The notes under the pieces are model-generated. The model saw nothing but the letters and a program-made list of their open reading frames with translations. It made no database searches and was not told where the DNA came from. The position numbers were made by a program, and so were the translations under genes. A stretch of DNA of 64,000 nt from Pseudomonas frederiksbergensis. Lineage in GTDB: Bacteria; Pseudomonadota; Gammaproteobacteria; Pseudomonadales; Pseudomonadaceae. Of the stretch, positions 28,707-38,987 are shown piece by piece. Numbering within the stretch: the first letter of the stretch is position 1; each line of letters starts with the position of its first letter. The DNA is taken from assembly GCF_900105495.1 (NCBI RefSeq), contig NZ_FNTF01000002.1:781501-845500 (forward strand), read 5' to 3'.

Positions 28707-29351
28707 TCAGACGCCGAACTGGGCGCGGTAGGCTTCAACCGCTGGCAGGTGCTGCTTGAGCTGCGGGTCATCCGCCAGGAATTCCAGCACCTGGTTCAGC
28801 GAAACAATGCTGATCACCGGAATGCCGAAGTCACGCTCCACTTCCTGGATGGCCGACAACTCACCGTTGCCACGCTCCTGACGGTTCAAGGCGATCAACA
28901 CGCCCGCCGCCTTGGCGCCGTTCTGGGAAGCGATGATCTGCATCACCTCGCGGATGGCGGTGCCAGCGGTGATCACGTCGTCGATGATCAGCACGTCGCC
29001 GGTCAACGGTGCGCCGACCAGACTGCCGCCCTCGCCGTGAGCCTTCGCTTCCTTGCGGTTGAAGCACCATGGCAAATCACGGTCATGATGCTCGGCCAGG
29101 GCCACTGCGGTGGTCGCCGCCAAAGGGATGCCTTTGTAGGCCGGACCGAATAAAACGTCGAACGAAATACCGCTCTCGACGATGGCTGCCGCGTAGAAAC
29201 GCCCCAGCTGCGCAAGGGCCTTCCCTGAGTTGAACAGGCCGGCATTGAAGAAGTAAGGACTGGTGCGTCCGGACTTCAGGGTGAACTCGCCGAAGCGCAA
29301 AACGCCGCGATCGATGGCAAAACGAATGAAATCGCGCTGATACGCTTGCAT
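28707..29351 (-). CDS. pyrE: Orotate phosphoribosyltransferase
   Basis: A 214-aa pyrimidine biosynthesis enzyme that converts orotate plus PRPP to OMP. The PRPP motif [17 protein letters not shown] lies near residues 120-136. The N-terminal [18 protein letters not shown] is typical. The ATG at 29351 is preferred over a reading from 29372 that lacks a ribosome site. It is divergent from crc across 82 bp, as in other pseudomonads. Confidence 0.96.
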   Translation of the reverse strand: MQAYQRDFIRFAIDRGVLRFGEFTLKSGRTSPYFFNAGLFNSGKALAQLGRFYAAAIVESGISFDVLFGPAYKGIPLAATTAVALAEHHDRDLPWCFNRKEAKAHGEGGSLVGAPLTGDVLIIDDVITAGTAIREVMQIIASQNGAKAAGVLIALNRQERGNGELSAIQEVERDFGIPVISIVSLNQVLEFLADDPQLKQHLPAVEAYRAQFGV

Positions 29352-29433
29352 GAAAAAAACCCCAAATACCACGGATTTAGCTAATTAGGTTGACGCCGTG
29401 TATCATACACGCACGCGATTTTTGGGGCCATTT

Positions 29434-30213
29434 ATGCGGATCATCAGTGTGAACGTCAATGGTATTCAGGCTGCAGTGGAGCGAGGGTTGCTCAGTTGGC
29501 TGCAAGCACAGAATGCCGACGTCATCTGCCTGCAGGACACCCGCGCCTCCGCCTTTGAACTGGACGATCCAGCCTTCCAACTGGATGGCTACTTCCTTTA
29601 TGCCTGCGAAGCCGAAGTTCCCGCCCAAGGTGGCGTGGCTTTGTATTCGCGGCTGCAACCGAAGGCAGTCATCAGCGGTCTCGGCTTCGAGACGGCCGAC
29701 CGCTACGGGCGCTACCTGCAAGCCGATTTCGACAAGGTCAGCATCGCGACCTTACTGCTCCCTTCGGGGCAAAATGGCGATGAAGACTTGAACCAGAAGT
29801 TCAAGCTAATGGACGATTTCGCCCGTTATCTGGATAAACAGCGACGCAAACGTCGCGAGTACATTTACTGTGGCTCGCTGTACGTGGCGCAACAGAAGCT
29901 GGATATCAAGAACTGGCGCGACAGCCAGCAATCCCCGGGCTTCCTGGCACCTGAACGTGCCTGGATGGACGAGATTGTCGGCAACATGGGCTATGTCGAT
30001 GCCCTGCGTGAAGTCAGCCGTGAAGGCGACCAGTACAGCTGGTGGCCGGATAACGAACAGGCTGAAATGCTCAATCTCGGTTGGCGTTTCGACTATCAGT
30101 TGCTGACACCAGGCTTGCGTCGCTTCGTACGTAGCGCGCGTTTGCCTCGTCAGCCACGGTTCTCTCAGCACGCGCCGCTGATCGTGGACTACGACTGGAC
30201 GCTGACCATCTAA
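29434..30213 (+). CDS. crc: Catabolite repression control protein Crc
   Basis: A 259-aa protein of the exonuclease/endonuclease/phosphatase (EEP) fold, the length of Pseudomonas Crc. Segments MRIISVNVNGIQAAVERGLL, ADVICLQDTRAS and the C-terminal RQPRFSQHAPLIVDYDW mark the family. In Pseudomonas, Crc acts with Hfq to block translation of catabolic mRNAs and is titrated by CrcZ-type small RNAs. It binds no RNA on its own. None of those sRNA genes is in this window. The ATG at 29434 is chosen by family start; a reading from 29398 adds an unsupported leader. Confidence 0.95.
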   Translation: MRIISVNVNGIQAAVERGLLSWLQAQNADVICLQDTRASAFELDDPAFQLDGYFLYACEAEVPAQGGVALYSRLQPKAVISGLGFETADRYGRYLQADFDKVSIATLLLPSGQNGDEDLNQKFKLMDDFARYLDKQRRKRREYIYCGSLYVAQQKLDIKNWRDSQQSPGFLAPERAWMDEIVGNMGYVDALREVSREGDQYSWWPDNEQAEMLNLGWRFDYQLLTPGLRRFVRSARLPRQPRFSQHAPLIVDYDWTLTI

Positions 30214-30231
30214 GCGTCGTTTCGCAGATGC

Positions 30232-30262
30232 AAAAAAGCCGACATCGCTGTCGGCTTTTTTG
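30232..30262. terminator. Terminator after crc
   Basis: AAAAAAGCCGACA TCGC TGTCGGCTTTTTTG: a 9-bp stem plus A/T runs, starting 19 nt after the crc stop. Confidence 0.93.
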
Positions 30263-30283
30263 TGCACGCTGATTTCTGGCTCT

Positions 30284-30379
30284 TTGTAGGAGTGAGCCTG
30301 CTCGCGATAGCGGTAGACCAGTCACATTAATGTTGAATGTGAATGCCTCATCGCGAGCAGGCTCGCTCCCACAGGGGGA
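30284..30379. repeat. REP doublet (REPIN), GAGCCTGCTCGCG type
   Basis: Arms TTGTAGGAGTGAGCCTGCTC and its inverted copy ending GCTCGCTCCCACAGGG, between the convergent crc and DUF4870 genes. Confidence 0.9.
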
Positions 30380-30394
30380 TCTGTGTTGTATGGC

Positions 30395-30763
30395 TTACTT
30401 GATCAACCGCCAGGTAAACGGATACCGGTAAGGCACCCCTTCATTGGCTTTCACCCCGGCAATGATTGTCAGCACCAGTGCACCAATCGCGACAAGACCA
30501 AACAGGAAGAACCCGACGATCACCAGCATCAGCAGGAAGCAGATGGCGGAGGCAATGGCGACGGTGATCTGAAAGTTCAGCGCCTCCTTGCCTTGAGCAT
30601 CAACAAAGGGGTCCATCTCGCGCTTCATCTGCCAGAGAATCAGCGGGCCGATCAGCGTACCGAACGGAATCCAGATCCCCAGCAAGGCGGACAGGTGACA
30701 AAACATTGCCCACTGCCGAACCTCTTTGCTCGGTGTGGGAAGCAGCTGTTGCTCGTCACTCAT
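30395..30763 (-). CDS. DUF4870 membrane protein
   Basis: A 122-aa protein with the DUF4870 pattern: WAMFCHLSALLGIWIPFGTLIGPLILWQMKREMDPFVDAQGKEALNFQIT, then two C-terminal hydrophobic segments and a short tail ending PFTWRLIK. Three to four membrane segments, inner membrane. Function unknown. The ATG at 30763 follows CAAGGAGGACGCT, a near-ideal ribosome site. rph lies 28 nt upstream on the same strand, so the two may share a transcript. Confidence 0.9.
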   Translation of the reverse strand: MSDEQQLLPTPSKEVRQWAMFCHLSALLGIWIPFGTLIGPLILWQMKREMDPFVDAQGKEALNFQITVAIASAICFLLMLVIVGFFLFGLVAIGALVLTIIAGVKANEGVPYRYPFTWRLIK

Positions 30764-30791
30764 AGCGTCCTCCTTGCGTGGAATAGTCCGA

Positions 30792-31514
<723 letters not shown>

Positions 31515-31783
31515 AGGGAATACCTGTACGGGGGACGGAAAACTGCGGAGCATTATAGAGCCGCAGGGCCACGAGTGGGCACTTCTAAAAAATCCCCCGA
31601 CGACTGAAGGCCCGCAATAGCGCTTTACCGACGGCCTGCAGCCCTTTGTCACTTCGTGTGTTTGGGCGCATTCGCCCCACTGCGCTACAATCCTGCGCCT
31701 TTGCTGCCTCTGGGCTTAAATTCATATAGATCAGGCCTGCGAAACCTTTGGTAACGCATGGACCTGCATTGCGAGGTACCTCC

Positions 31784-32647
31784 ATGGTGCACAGCATGAC
31801 CGCCTTCGCCCGCGTCGAGAAAGCCGGCGCCCAAGGCACCCTTAGCTGGGAACTGCGCTCGGTCAACAGCCGTTACCTGGAGCCGCACTTGCGTCTGCCG
31901 GAGTCCTTTCGCGACCTCGAAGGCGCAGTCCGCGAAGCCCTGCGCCAAGGAATCTCCCGGGGCAAGCTCGAATGCACCTTGCGCTTCACCGAAGAAAATA
32001 CCGACAAACCCCTGCAAGTGGACCGCGAGCGCGCCGCGCAACTGGTCGCCGCCGCAGAGACCATCGCCGGCCTGATCAAAAATCCGGCCGCGCTGAACCC
32101 GCTGGAAGTCCTGGCCTGGCCTGGCGTGCTGGTGGGCGATGCGACCGACCCGCAAGCCCTGAATGCCGAAGCCCTGGCGCTGTTCAACGAAGGCCTGAAA
32201 GAACTCAAGGCCGGCCGCGAGCGCGAAGGCGCGGAGCTGGCGCGGTTGATCAACGATCGCCTGACCTCCATTGAGGAAGACGTGGTGACCCTGCGCGAAC
32301 TGGTGCCGCAGATGCTTGCCACCCAGCGCCAGAAGGTCCTCGACCGCTTCGCCGACATGAAGGCCGAGATGGACCCGCAGCGGCTGGAGCAGGAAATGGT
32401 CATGCTCGCGCAAAAGAGCGACGTCGCCGAAGAACTGGATCGCCTGAGCACTCACATCATCGAAGTTCGCCGGGTACTCAAATCCGGTGGCGCTGCCGGT
32501 CGGCGCCTGGACTTCCTGATGCAAGAGCTCAACCGCGAAGCCAACACACTGGGCTCCAAAGCCTTCGACCCGCGCAGCACCCAGGCGGCGGTCAACCTCA
32601 AAGTGTTGATCGAGCAGATGCGCGAACAAGTGCAGAATATTGAGTAA
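31784..32647 (+). CDS. yicC: YicC-family endoribonuclease
   Basis: A 287-aa YicC/YloC family protein: N-terminal MVHSMTAFARVEKAGAQGTLSWELRSVNSRYL, then DUF1732 at the C-terminus with RRLDFLMQELNREANTLGSKA. Members of the family act as ring-shaped endoribonucleases on small RNAs in E. coli. The ATG at 31784 follows GCGAGGTACCTCC. gmk begins 12 nt after the stop, the conserved yicC-gmk pair. Confidence 0.92.
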   Translation: MVHSMTAFARVEKAGAQGTLSWELRSVNSRYLEPHLRLPESFRDLEGAVREALRQGISRGKLECTLRFTEENTDKPLQVDRERAAQLVAAAETIAGLIKNPAALNPLEVLAWPGVLVGDATDPQALNAEALALFNEGLKELKAGREREGAELARLINDRLTSIEEDVVTLRELVPQMLATQRQKVLDRFADMKAEMDPQRLEQEMVMLAQKSDVAEELDRLSTHIIEVRRVLKSGGAAGRRLDFLMQELNREANTLGSKAFDPRSTQAAVNLKVLIEQMREQVQNIE

Positions 32648-33280
<633 letters not shown>

Positions 33281-33345
33281 ACAGCTCTTCCCAAAACCGT
33301 TGCAAGGGCTTTACATTGGCACTTGCAGCGCGTTGAAGGGCTTGG

Positions 33346-33386
33346 TCAAAAAATCAGCGCTTCCCTAATCGCTGGTGATTTTTTAA
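33346..33386. terminator. Probable terminator between gmk and rpoZ
   Basis: AAAAAATCAGCG pairs with CGCTGGTGATTTTTT around a short loop (CTTCCCTAAT), with one small internal mismatch. It ends in six T and divides yicC-gmk from rpoZ-spoT. Confidence 0.75.
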
Positions 33387-33447
33387 ACTGTCGAGTCCGC
33401 TCGCCCAACCGGGCAGCGCGCATATTGCATTCGCTCCGAGGAATACC

Positions 33448-33711
33448 ATGGCCCGCGTAACCGTTGAAGATTGCCTAAACCACGTGGAAAACCGCTTTGA
33501 GCTGGTCATGCTGTCTACCAAGCGTGCCCGTCAACTGGCCACCGGCGGCAAAGAGCCACTGGTTCAGTGGGAAAACGACAAGCCTACTGTTGTAGCCTTG
33601 CGTGAAATCGCTGAAGGCCTGATGAGCTACGAGTTCATCGCCAACGCTGAAATCGTCGAAGACGAACCGCTGTTCGCAGCGTTCGAGGACGAGTCCAACG
33701 AGGCCGTCTAA
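33448..33711 (+). CDS. rpoZ: RNA polymerase omega subunit
   Basis: An 87-aa omega subunit: [30 protein letters not shown]...ALREIAEGL, the conserved core of RpoZ. Omega helps assemble RNA polymerase and contributes to the ppGpp site. It precedes spoT by 56 nt, the usual order. The GAGGAATACC site before the ATG supports the start. Confidence 0.97.
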   Translation: MARVTVEDCLNHVENRFELVMLSTKRARQLATGGKEPLVQWENDKPTVVALREIAEGLMSYEFIANAEIVEDEPLFAAFEDESNEAV

Positions 33712-33767
33712 GCCATGCCTGGTCGACGTAGCACGGCGCGGGGTCACAGCGAACGGCAGGTTTCATC

Positions 33768-35873
33768 ATGCCGAGCATAGACGCCCTCGCCGATCGCTTA
33801 TCGACCTACCTCGGCAAGGACCAGGTCAACCTGGTCCGCCGAGCGTACTTCTACGCCGAACAAGCCCACGACGGCCAACGCCGCCGCAGCGGTGAGGCGT
33901 ACGTCACGCACCCACTCGCGGTTGCGAATATTCTTGCCGACATGCACATGGACCATCAGAGCCTGATGGCTGCGATGCTGCATGACGTGATCGAAGACAC
34001 CGGTATTGCCAAGGAAGCGCTGCAAGCGCAATTCGGCGAAACCGTGGCCGAACTGGTCGACGGGGTCAGCAAACTGACCCAGATGAACTTCGAGACCAAG
34101 GCCGAAGCCCAGGCTGAAAACTTCCAGAAAATGGCCATGGCCATGGCCCGCGACATTCGCGTGATCCTGGTCAAACTGGCTGACCGCCTGCACAACATGC
34201 GGACCCTGGAAGTCCTGTCCGGCGAAAAACGCCGACGGATCGCCAAGGAAACCCTGGAAATCTATGCGCCTATTGCCAACCGGCTGGGCATGCACGCCAT
34301 CCGCATAGAATTCGAAGACCTCGGCTTCAAGGCGATGCACCCGATGCGTTCCGCGCGGATCAACCAGGCGGTCAAGCGCGCCCGGGGCAACCGCAAGGAA
34401 ATCGTCAACAAGATCGAAGAGTCACTCAGTCACTGCCTGGCCATCGACGGCATTCAGGGTGAGGTCAGCGGTCGTCAGAAACACCTCTACGGCATCTACA
34501 AGAAAATGCGCGGCAAGCGTCGGGCCTTCAACGAGATCATGGACGTCTATGCGTTCCGGATCATCGTCGACAAGGTCGATACCTGCTACCGCGTGCTGGG
34601 CGCTGTACATAATTTGTACAAACCGTTGCCGGGGCGCTTCAAGGATTACATCGCGATCCCCAAGGCCAACGGCTACCAGTCGCTGCACACCACGCTGTTC
34701 GGCATGCACGGTGTACCGATCGAGATTCAGATCCGCACCCGTGAAATGGAAGAAATGGCCAACAACGGCATTGCTGCCCATTGGCTGTACAAATCCAGCG
34801 GCGACGAGCAGCCAAAAGGCACGCATGCCCGCGCCCGCCAGTGGGTCAAAGGCGTGCTGGAGATGCAGCAACGGGCCGGCAATTCGCTGGAATTCATCGA
34901 GAGCGTGAAAATCGACCTGTTCCCGGACGAGGTCTACGTGTTCACGCCCAAAGGCCGGATCATGGAGTTGCCCAAAGGCTCCACGGCGGTCGACTTCGCT
35001 TACGCGGTGCATACCGACGTGGGCAACAGCTGCATTGCCTGTCGGATCAATCGTCGTCTCGCACCGCTGTCCGAACCGCTGCAAAGCGGCTCCACGGTCG
35101 AGATCGTCAGCGCTCCCGGCGCGCGACCGAATCCGGCGTGGCTCAACTTCGTGGTCACCGGCAAGGCGCGGACTCACATCCGCCATGCGTTGAAACTGCA
35201 GCGCCGCTCCGAGTCCATCAGCCTCGGCGAACGCCTGCTGAACAAGGTTCTCAACGGTTTCGACAGCTCGCTGGAGAAAGTAGCCGCCGAGCGCGTCAAG
35301 GCGATGCTCACCGAGTACCGCCTGGAACTGATCGAAGACCTGCTCGAAGACATTGGCCTGGGCAATCGCATGGCCTACGTGGTCGCCCGCCGACTGCTGG
35401 GTGAAGGCGAACAGCTGCCGAGTGCCGAAGGCCCGCTGGCGATTCGCGGCACCGAAGGCTTGGTACTTAGTTACGCCAAATGCTGCACGCCGATCCCAGG
35501 CGACCCGATTGTCGGCCACCTGTCCGCGGGTAAAGGCATGGTCGTGCACCTGGACAACTGCCGCAACATCAGCGAAATCCGCCACAACCCGGAAAAATGC
35601 ATCCAGCTCTCGTGGGCCAAGGATGTCACCGGCGAATTCAATGTCGAACTGCGCGTCGAGCTGGAACACCAGCGCGGCCTGATCGCTTTGCTGGCCAGCA
35701 GCGTCAACGCGGCCGACGGCAATATCGAAAAAATCAGCATGGACGAACGCGATGGCCGCATCAGCGTGGTCCAACTGGTGGTCAGCGTGCACGACCGCGT
35801 ACACCTGGCCCGCGTAATCAAGAAACTGCGTGCACTGACCGGGGTGATTCGCATCACCCGCATGCGTGCCTAA
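33768..35873 (+). CDS. spoT: Bifunctional (p)ppGpp synthetase/hydrolase SpoT
   Basis: A 701-aa RSH protein. Domain order: HD hydrolase (residues about 20-170, with HPLAVANIL and [11 protein letters not shown]), synthetase (about 240-350, with [14 protein letters not shown] and [19 protein letters not shown]), TGS (about 385-445, [31 protein letters not shown]), the RIS/zinc region with CCTPIPGD, and a C-terminal ACT domain. The intact HD motif indicates hydrolase activity, so SpoT rather than RelA. It lies downstream of rpoZ and upstream of ridA, the conserved order. Confidence 0.96.
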   Translation: MPSIDALADRLSTYLGKDQVNLVRRAYFYAEQAHDGQRRRSGEAYVTHPLAVANILADMHMDHQSLMAAMLHDVIEDTGIAKEALQAQFGETVAELVDGVSKLTQMNFETKAEAQAENFQKMAMAMARDIRVILVKLADRLHNMRTLEVLSGEKRRRIAKETLEIYAPIANRLGMHAIRIEFEDLGFKAMHPMRSARINQAVKRARGNRKEIVNKIEESLSHCLAIDGIQGEVSGRQKHLYGIYKKMRGKRRAFNEIMDVYAFRIIVDKVDTCYRVLGAVHNLYKPLPGRFKDYIAIPKANGYQSLHTTLFGMHGVPIEIQIRTREMEEMANNGIAAHWLYKSSGDEQPKGTHARARQWVKGVLEMQQRAGNSLEFIESVKIDLFPDEVYVFTPKGRIMELPKGSTAVDFAYAVHTDVGNSCIACRINRRLAPLSEPLQSGSTVEIVSAPGARPNPAWLNFVVTGKARTHIRHALKLQRRSESISLGERLLNKVLNGFDSSLEKVAAERVKAMLTEYRLELIEDLLEDIGLGNRMAYVVARRLLGEGEQLPSAEGPLAIRGTEGLVLSYAKCCTPIPGDPIVGHLSAGKGMVVHLDNCRNISEIRHNPEKCIQLSWAKDVTGEFNVELRVELEHQRGLIALLASSVNAADGNIEKISMDERDGRISVVQLVVSVHDRVHLARVIKKLRALTGVIRITRMRA

Positions 35874-35898
35874 GCCACCCCATTACAAGGAGTCATTC

Positions 35899-36279
35899 AT
35901 GACCAAAACAGTTATCACCAGCGACAAGGCCCCGGCCGCCATTGGCACTTACTCCCAGGCGATCAAGGCCGGCAACACCGTTTACATGTCGGGTCAAATT
36001 CCTCTGGACCCAAAAACCATGGAACTGGTTGAAGGCTTCGAAGCCCAGACCGTCCAGGTGTTCGAGAACCTCAAAGCCGTGGCTGAAGCCGCTGGCGGTT
36101 CGTTCAAGGACATCGTCAAACTGAACATCTTCCTCACCGATCTGAGCCACTTCGCCAAGGTCAACGAGATCATGGGCAAGTACTTTGACCAGCCTTACCC
36201 TGCCCGCGCCGCCATCGGCGTAGCAGCCCTGCCAAAGGGTTCGCAGGTTGAGATGGATGCCATTCTGGTCATCGAGTAA
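35899..36279 (+). CDS. ridA: RidA enamine/imine deaminase
   Basis: A 126-aa RidA. It has the signature [30 protein letters not shown] at the N-terminus and the C-terminal [24 protein letters not shown], which contains the catalytic Arg region. It hydrolyses 2-aminoacrylate-type intermediates. The ATG at 35899 follows ACAAGGAGTCATTC. A reading from 35866 would overlap spoT and is not needed. This is the archetypal RidA position after spoT; the dad-operon copy at 7586 is a second paralogue. Confidence 0.95.
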   Translation: MTKTVITSDKAPAAIGTYSQAIKAGNTVYMSGQIPLDPKTMELVEGFEAQTVQVFENLKAVAEAAGGSFKDIVKLNIFLTDLSHFAKVNEIMGKYFDQPYPARAAIGVAALPKGSQVEMDAILVIE

Positions 36280-36285
36280 TGTGTC

Positions 36286-36322
36286 CGGCGCAGCCTTCCA
36301 AAGGCTGCGCCGATCTTGTTTT
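36286..36322 (+). terminator. Terminator after ridA
   Basis: CGGCGCAGCCTT CCAA AGGCTGCGCCG is an 11-12 bp stem that starts 6 nt after the ridA stop. The T-run (ATCTTGTTTT) is imperfect. Confidence 0.75.
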
Positions 36323-36336
36323 GAAAGGATTCCACC

Positions 36337-37077
36337 ATGCGCCAAGCGCTAGCTCTCTCGCTGGTCGCCCTACTCTTGGGCGGTTGTGCCAGCAACCCTG
36401 CCGATCGTGATATCAGCGGCACCTGGATCAATCAGGCGGCGATCGATGCTGCAGCCAAAGGCGGCCCGCTACGCGAAGCGCTCCAGGCTTATGGCCCGAA
36501 CCTGGAATGGGACGTCAATACCAAGGCCGGCCAGGCCCGCTACACCAACGGTTTTGAAAATGTCGACGGCAAGCTGCTGGGCGAAGAGTCCGGCGCCTGG
36601 AAGGTCGACTTTTATGGCAGCTCCGCCAGTGAGCTCAAGCGTGACGGCAAGCAACTGAGCCAGGTCGCCAGCGACAATGAGCCGGAGCAAGTCTTCGACC
36701 GCGCGCAAGTTACGGTGCCGGACGGCGCACCGATAGGTGCCAGTTTTGAACGCGCACTGTACTCGGCCTACATGGGCGGTAGCTGGAAAGTCGTCAGCGG
36801 TCCCGGTGAAGGCAATACCGTGCAATTCCAGGCTGATGGCCAGGTTGCCGGCCTGCCGGGGGCGGATCGTTATGCCTTGTGTCTGGCAGGCGATTGCGCA
36901 TCGATGAGCGGCGGTAATGACAATATGTGGTTACAGGCGAATGGTCAGGGCAATACCTGGATCTTTGCGCGCAAGGGCAAGGAACTGGAAATCCTCCAGG
37001 CAGTGAACACCGCACAGGCGGATGAAATGCCGCAGTTCACCCCGGGTAATCGCAAGTGGTTGCTGGAAAAACAGTGA
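36337..37077 (+). CDS. Lipoprotein, first of a tandem paralogous pair
   Basis: A 246-aa predicted lipoprotein (signal MRQALALSLVALLLGGC, lipobox LGGC). The mature part starts ASNPADRDISGTWINQAAIDAAAKG. Its sequence continues at about half identity in the next gene: TWINQAAIDAAA, REAL, NLEWDVNT, YMGGSWKV, GLPGADRYALCLAGDCAS, NTWIFARKGKELEI and MPQFTPGN are all shared. The paired cysteines in CLAGDC may form a disulfide. Function unknown. An AAAGGATTCCACC site precedes the ATG. Confidence 0.88.
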   Translation: MRQALALSLVALLLGGCASNPADRDISGTWINQAAIDAAAKGGPLREALQAYGPNLEWDVNTKAGQARYTNGFENVDGKLLGEESGAWKVDFYGSSASELKRDGKQLSQVASDNEPEQVFDRAQVTVPDGAPIGASFERALYSAYMGGSWKVVSGPGEGNTVQFQADGQVAGLPGADRYALCLAGDCASMSGGNDNMWLQANGQGNTWIFARKGKELEILQAVNTAQADEMPQFTPGNRKWLLEKQ

Positions 37078-37087
37078 TACAGAATAC

Positions 37088-37110
37088 AGGAGCCTACGGG
37101 CTCCTTTTTC
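37088..37110 (+). terminator. Terminator between the two lipoprotein genes
   Basis: AGGAGCC TACG GGCTCCTTTTTC: a 7-bp stem, 4-nt loop and T-run, 10 nt after the first stop. The two copies therefore have at least partly separate transcripts. Confidence 0.88.
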
Positions 37111-37154
37111 TTTAGCCTGCACCGTCGAATTCTTTGCCCCCCCAAGGATTGATC

Positions 37155-37889
37155 ATGCGCCCACTGCTTATCCTTGGCCTATTGCTGCTCGGCGGCTGTA
37201 CCTCTATGCCCGCAGAAACGGATATCAGCGGTATCTGGATCAATCAGGCGGCCATCGATGCAGCGGCCCAAGGCCAGTCTTTACGTGAAGCCCTGAACAC
37301 CCATGGTCGGAATCTGGAATGGGACATCAATACCCACACCAGCAAGGCGCAAGTGAGCAGCGGTTTTGAGGTGGGTGCGGGCCAACTGCTGCAAAAGTCA
37401 CCCAATGCCTGGACCGTCGACTACAACGGCTACGGCACTGACGAGCTGCGCCTGGATGGCAAGCGACTGACTCAACTGGCCAAGGAGCAAGTCCCCCAGC
37501 AGGTGTTCAGTCGCCCCAGCAAGACCGCCAAAACGAAAACAGGGTGGGTTGATACCTTCCGGAGCGCCTTGAACGCTGCTTACATGGGCGGACAGTGGGA
37601 AATCATCGACAGTCACGGAACAGGCCAAATGGTCGTGTTTACGGAAGATGGCCACGTTTCGGGGTTACCGGGAACCGATCGATACGAGTTATGCCTGGAC
37701 GGTGATTGCGCCAGCCAAGGTGCAGGCAATGACACCTTGTATCTGGGCACGGGCGACCTGAGTGACACATGGATTTTCGTTCGCAAAGGCAAGCAACTGG
37801 AGATTTTCCGGGCAATCAATCAATCCCGGCCAGACGAAATCCCCCACTTCACCCCCGGCCAACGCCAGTGGCTGTTGGTAAAACAATGA
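37155..37889 (+). CDS. Lipoprotein, second of a tandem paralogous pair
   Basis: A 244-aa lipoprotein (signal MRPLLILGLLLLGGC). It is collinear with the gene at 36337: DISGIWINQAAIDAAAQGQSLREAL, NLEWDINT, YMGGQWEI, GLPGTDRYELCLDGDCAS, DTWIFVRKGKQLEI and IPHFTPGQRQWLL align without large gaps. The ATG at 37155 follows CAAGGATTGATC; the reading from 37134 adds seven unsupported residues. Tandem duplication with divergence is the simplest origin. The role is unknown. Confidence 0.88.
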   Translation: MRPLLILGLLLLGGCTSMPAETDISGIWINQAAIDAAAQGQSLREALNTHGRNLEWDINTHTSKAQVSSGFEVGAGQLLQKSPNAWTVDYNGYGTDELRLDGKRLTQLAKEQVPQQVFSRPSKTAKTKTGWVDTFRSALNAAYMGGQWEIIDSHGTGQMVVFTEDGHVSGLPGTDRYELCLDGDCASQGAGNDTLYLGTGDLSDTWIFVRKGKQLEIFRAINQSRPDEIPHFTPGQRQWLLVKQ

Positions 37890-37892
37890 CCC

Positions 37893-37925
37893 AAAAACAA
37901 AGGCGCCCGCAGGCGCCTGTTGTTT
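37893..37925. terminator. Bidirectional terminator
   Basis: AAAAACAAAGGCGCC CGCA GGCGCCTGTTGTTT: GC stem with A/T-rich flanks, between the plus-strand lipoprotein and the minus-strand SDR gene. Confidence 0.85.
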
Positions 37926-37940
37926 AGAGGCTCGCTCAGC

Positions 37941-38798
37941 TCAACTCCCTTGGGCAAGTATCGCGGCGTAGCCTTCGCGATAGCTCGGATACTTCGGTGT
38001 CCAGCCCAAGGCTTTCGCCCGGGCATTGCTGCATTGCTTGCTGCCAGTGCGGCGCACGCTTGCGTCTTCGGCCCATTCGGTCACGCCCAGATACTCACGC
38101 AACCAGCCCACCACTTCGGCCAGCGGCGCAGGCGCGTCGTCTACACCAATGTAGATGTCATCCAGCGCTACACCGCGACGATCCGCTTCAAGCAGACACG
38201 CCAGCAACCCCGCCGCGTCGTCGGCGTGAATGCGATTGCCGTACAACGGTGGGTCGACAGCCACGCGATAACCCCGACGAACCTGAGTCAGCAGCCATTC
38301 GCGACCTGGGCCGTAAATGCCGGTCAAACGTACGATGCTGGCCGGGATGCCACTATTGAGCGCCACTTGCTCCGCCTCCAGCATCAATCGACCCGAATAG
38401 CCTGTTGCAATGGTCGGCGAGGTCTCATCGACCCACTCGCCCTCCTGCTGGCCATACACACTGCTGCTGGAAACGAACAGCAGGCGATTAGGCACCTGCC
38501 CATAGTCGTTCAGCCACTCCAGCACATGCTGCAAACCCTGCACATAAGCAGCGCGGTAACCCGCCTCATCGTGATCGGTGGCGGCTGCGCAATACACCAG
38601 GTAGTCCACCGCACCGACTGGCCAGGTCGCTGGACAGTCTTCATTGAACAAGTCACCGGCAACGCCAATTACCCCCGCGGGCAGGCGTGAGACGTCACGC
38701 CTCAGGCCATGAACTTCCCACCCGCCAGCCAGCAATTGCGTAGCCAGACGACTGCCAACATCACCGCAGCCGGCGATCAAAACAGAAGGCGCAGACAT
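37941..38798 (-). CDS. NAD(P)-dependent SDR family epimerase-like protein
   Basis: A 285-aa extended SDR with the Rossmann motif VLIAGCGDVGSRLATQLLAGG at residue 6 and the catalytic region LFVSSSSVYGQQEGEWVDE (Ser and Tyr of the SDR triad; the usual YxxxK Lys is not obvious). It resembles the YeeZ group of nucleotide-sugar-epimerase-like proteins, whose substrate is unknown. The ATG follows GATGGGAGTTTTCTG. It is divergent from exbB. Confidence 0.85.
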   Translation of the reverse strand: MSAPSVLIAGCGDVGSRLATQLLAGGWEVHGLRRDVSRLPAGVIGVAGDLFNEDCPATWPVGAVDYLVYCAAATDHDEAGYRAAYVQGLQHVLEWLNDYGQVPNRLLFVSSSSVYGQQEGEWVDETSPTIATGYSGRLMLEAEQVALNSGIPASIVRLTGIYGPGREWLLTQVRRGYRVAVDPPLYGNRIHADDAAGLLACLLEADRRGVALDDIYIGVDDAPAPLAEVVGWLREYLGVTEWAEDASVRRTGSKQCSNARAKALGWTPKYPSYREGYAAILAQGS

Positions 38799-38987
38799 CA
38801 GAAAACTCCCATCAGAAAGGCACAGACTAGCGCTGGCAATGGACGAGCGGCTAGCAATGAAGGAAAAAAAGATACTCTATTACTTTTGTTAACAAGAATT
38901 ACTTGCAATAATGCCCGCCACTTTTGTTCTCGGCCTCACGAGGCCTGGAAGAACATTTACCGTCTTTTTCTCTCAGGTCCGGCCAGC

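Noticed and set aside
38870..38925. Fur box upstream of exbB
   Set aside because: The AT-rich sequence GTTAACAAGAATTACTTG has only loose similarity to the GATAATGATAATCATTATC consensus, not enough to call.
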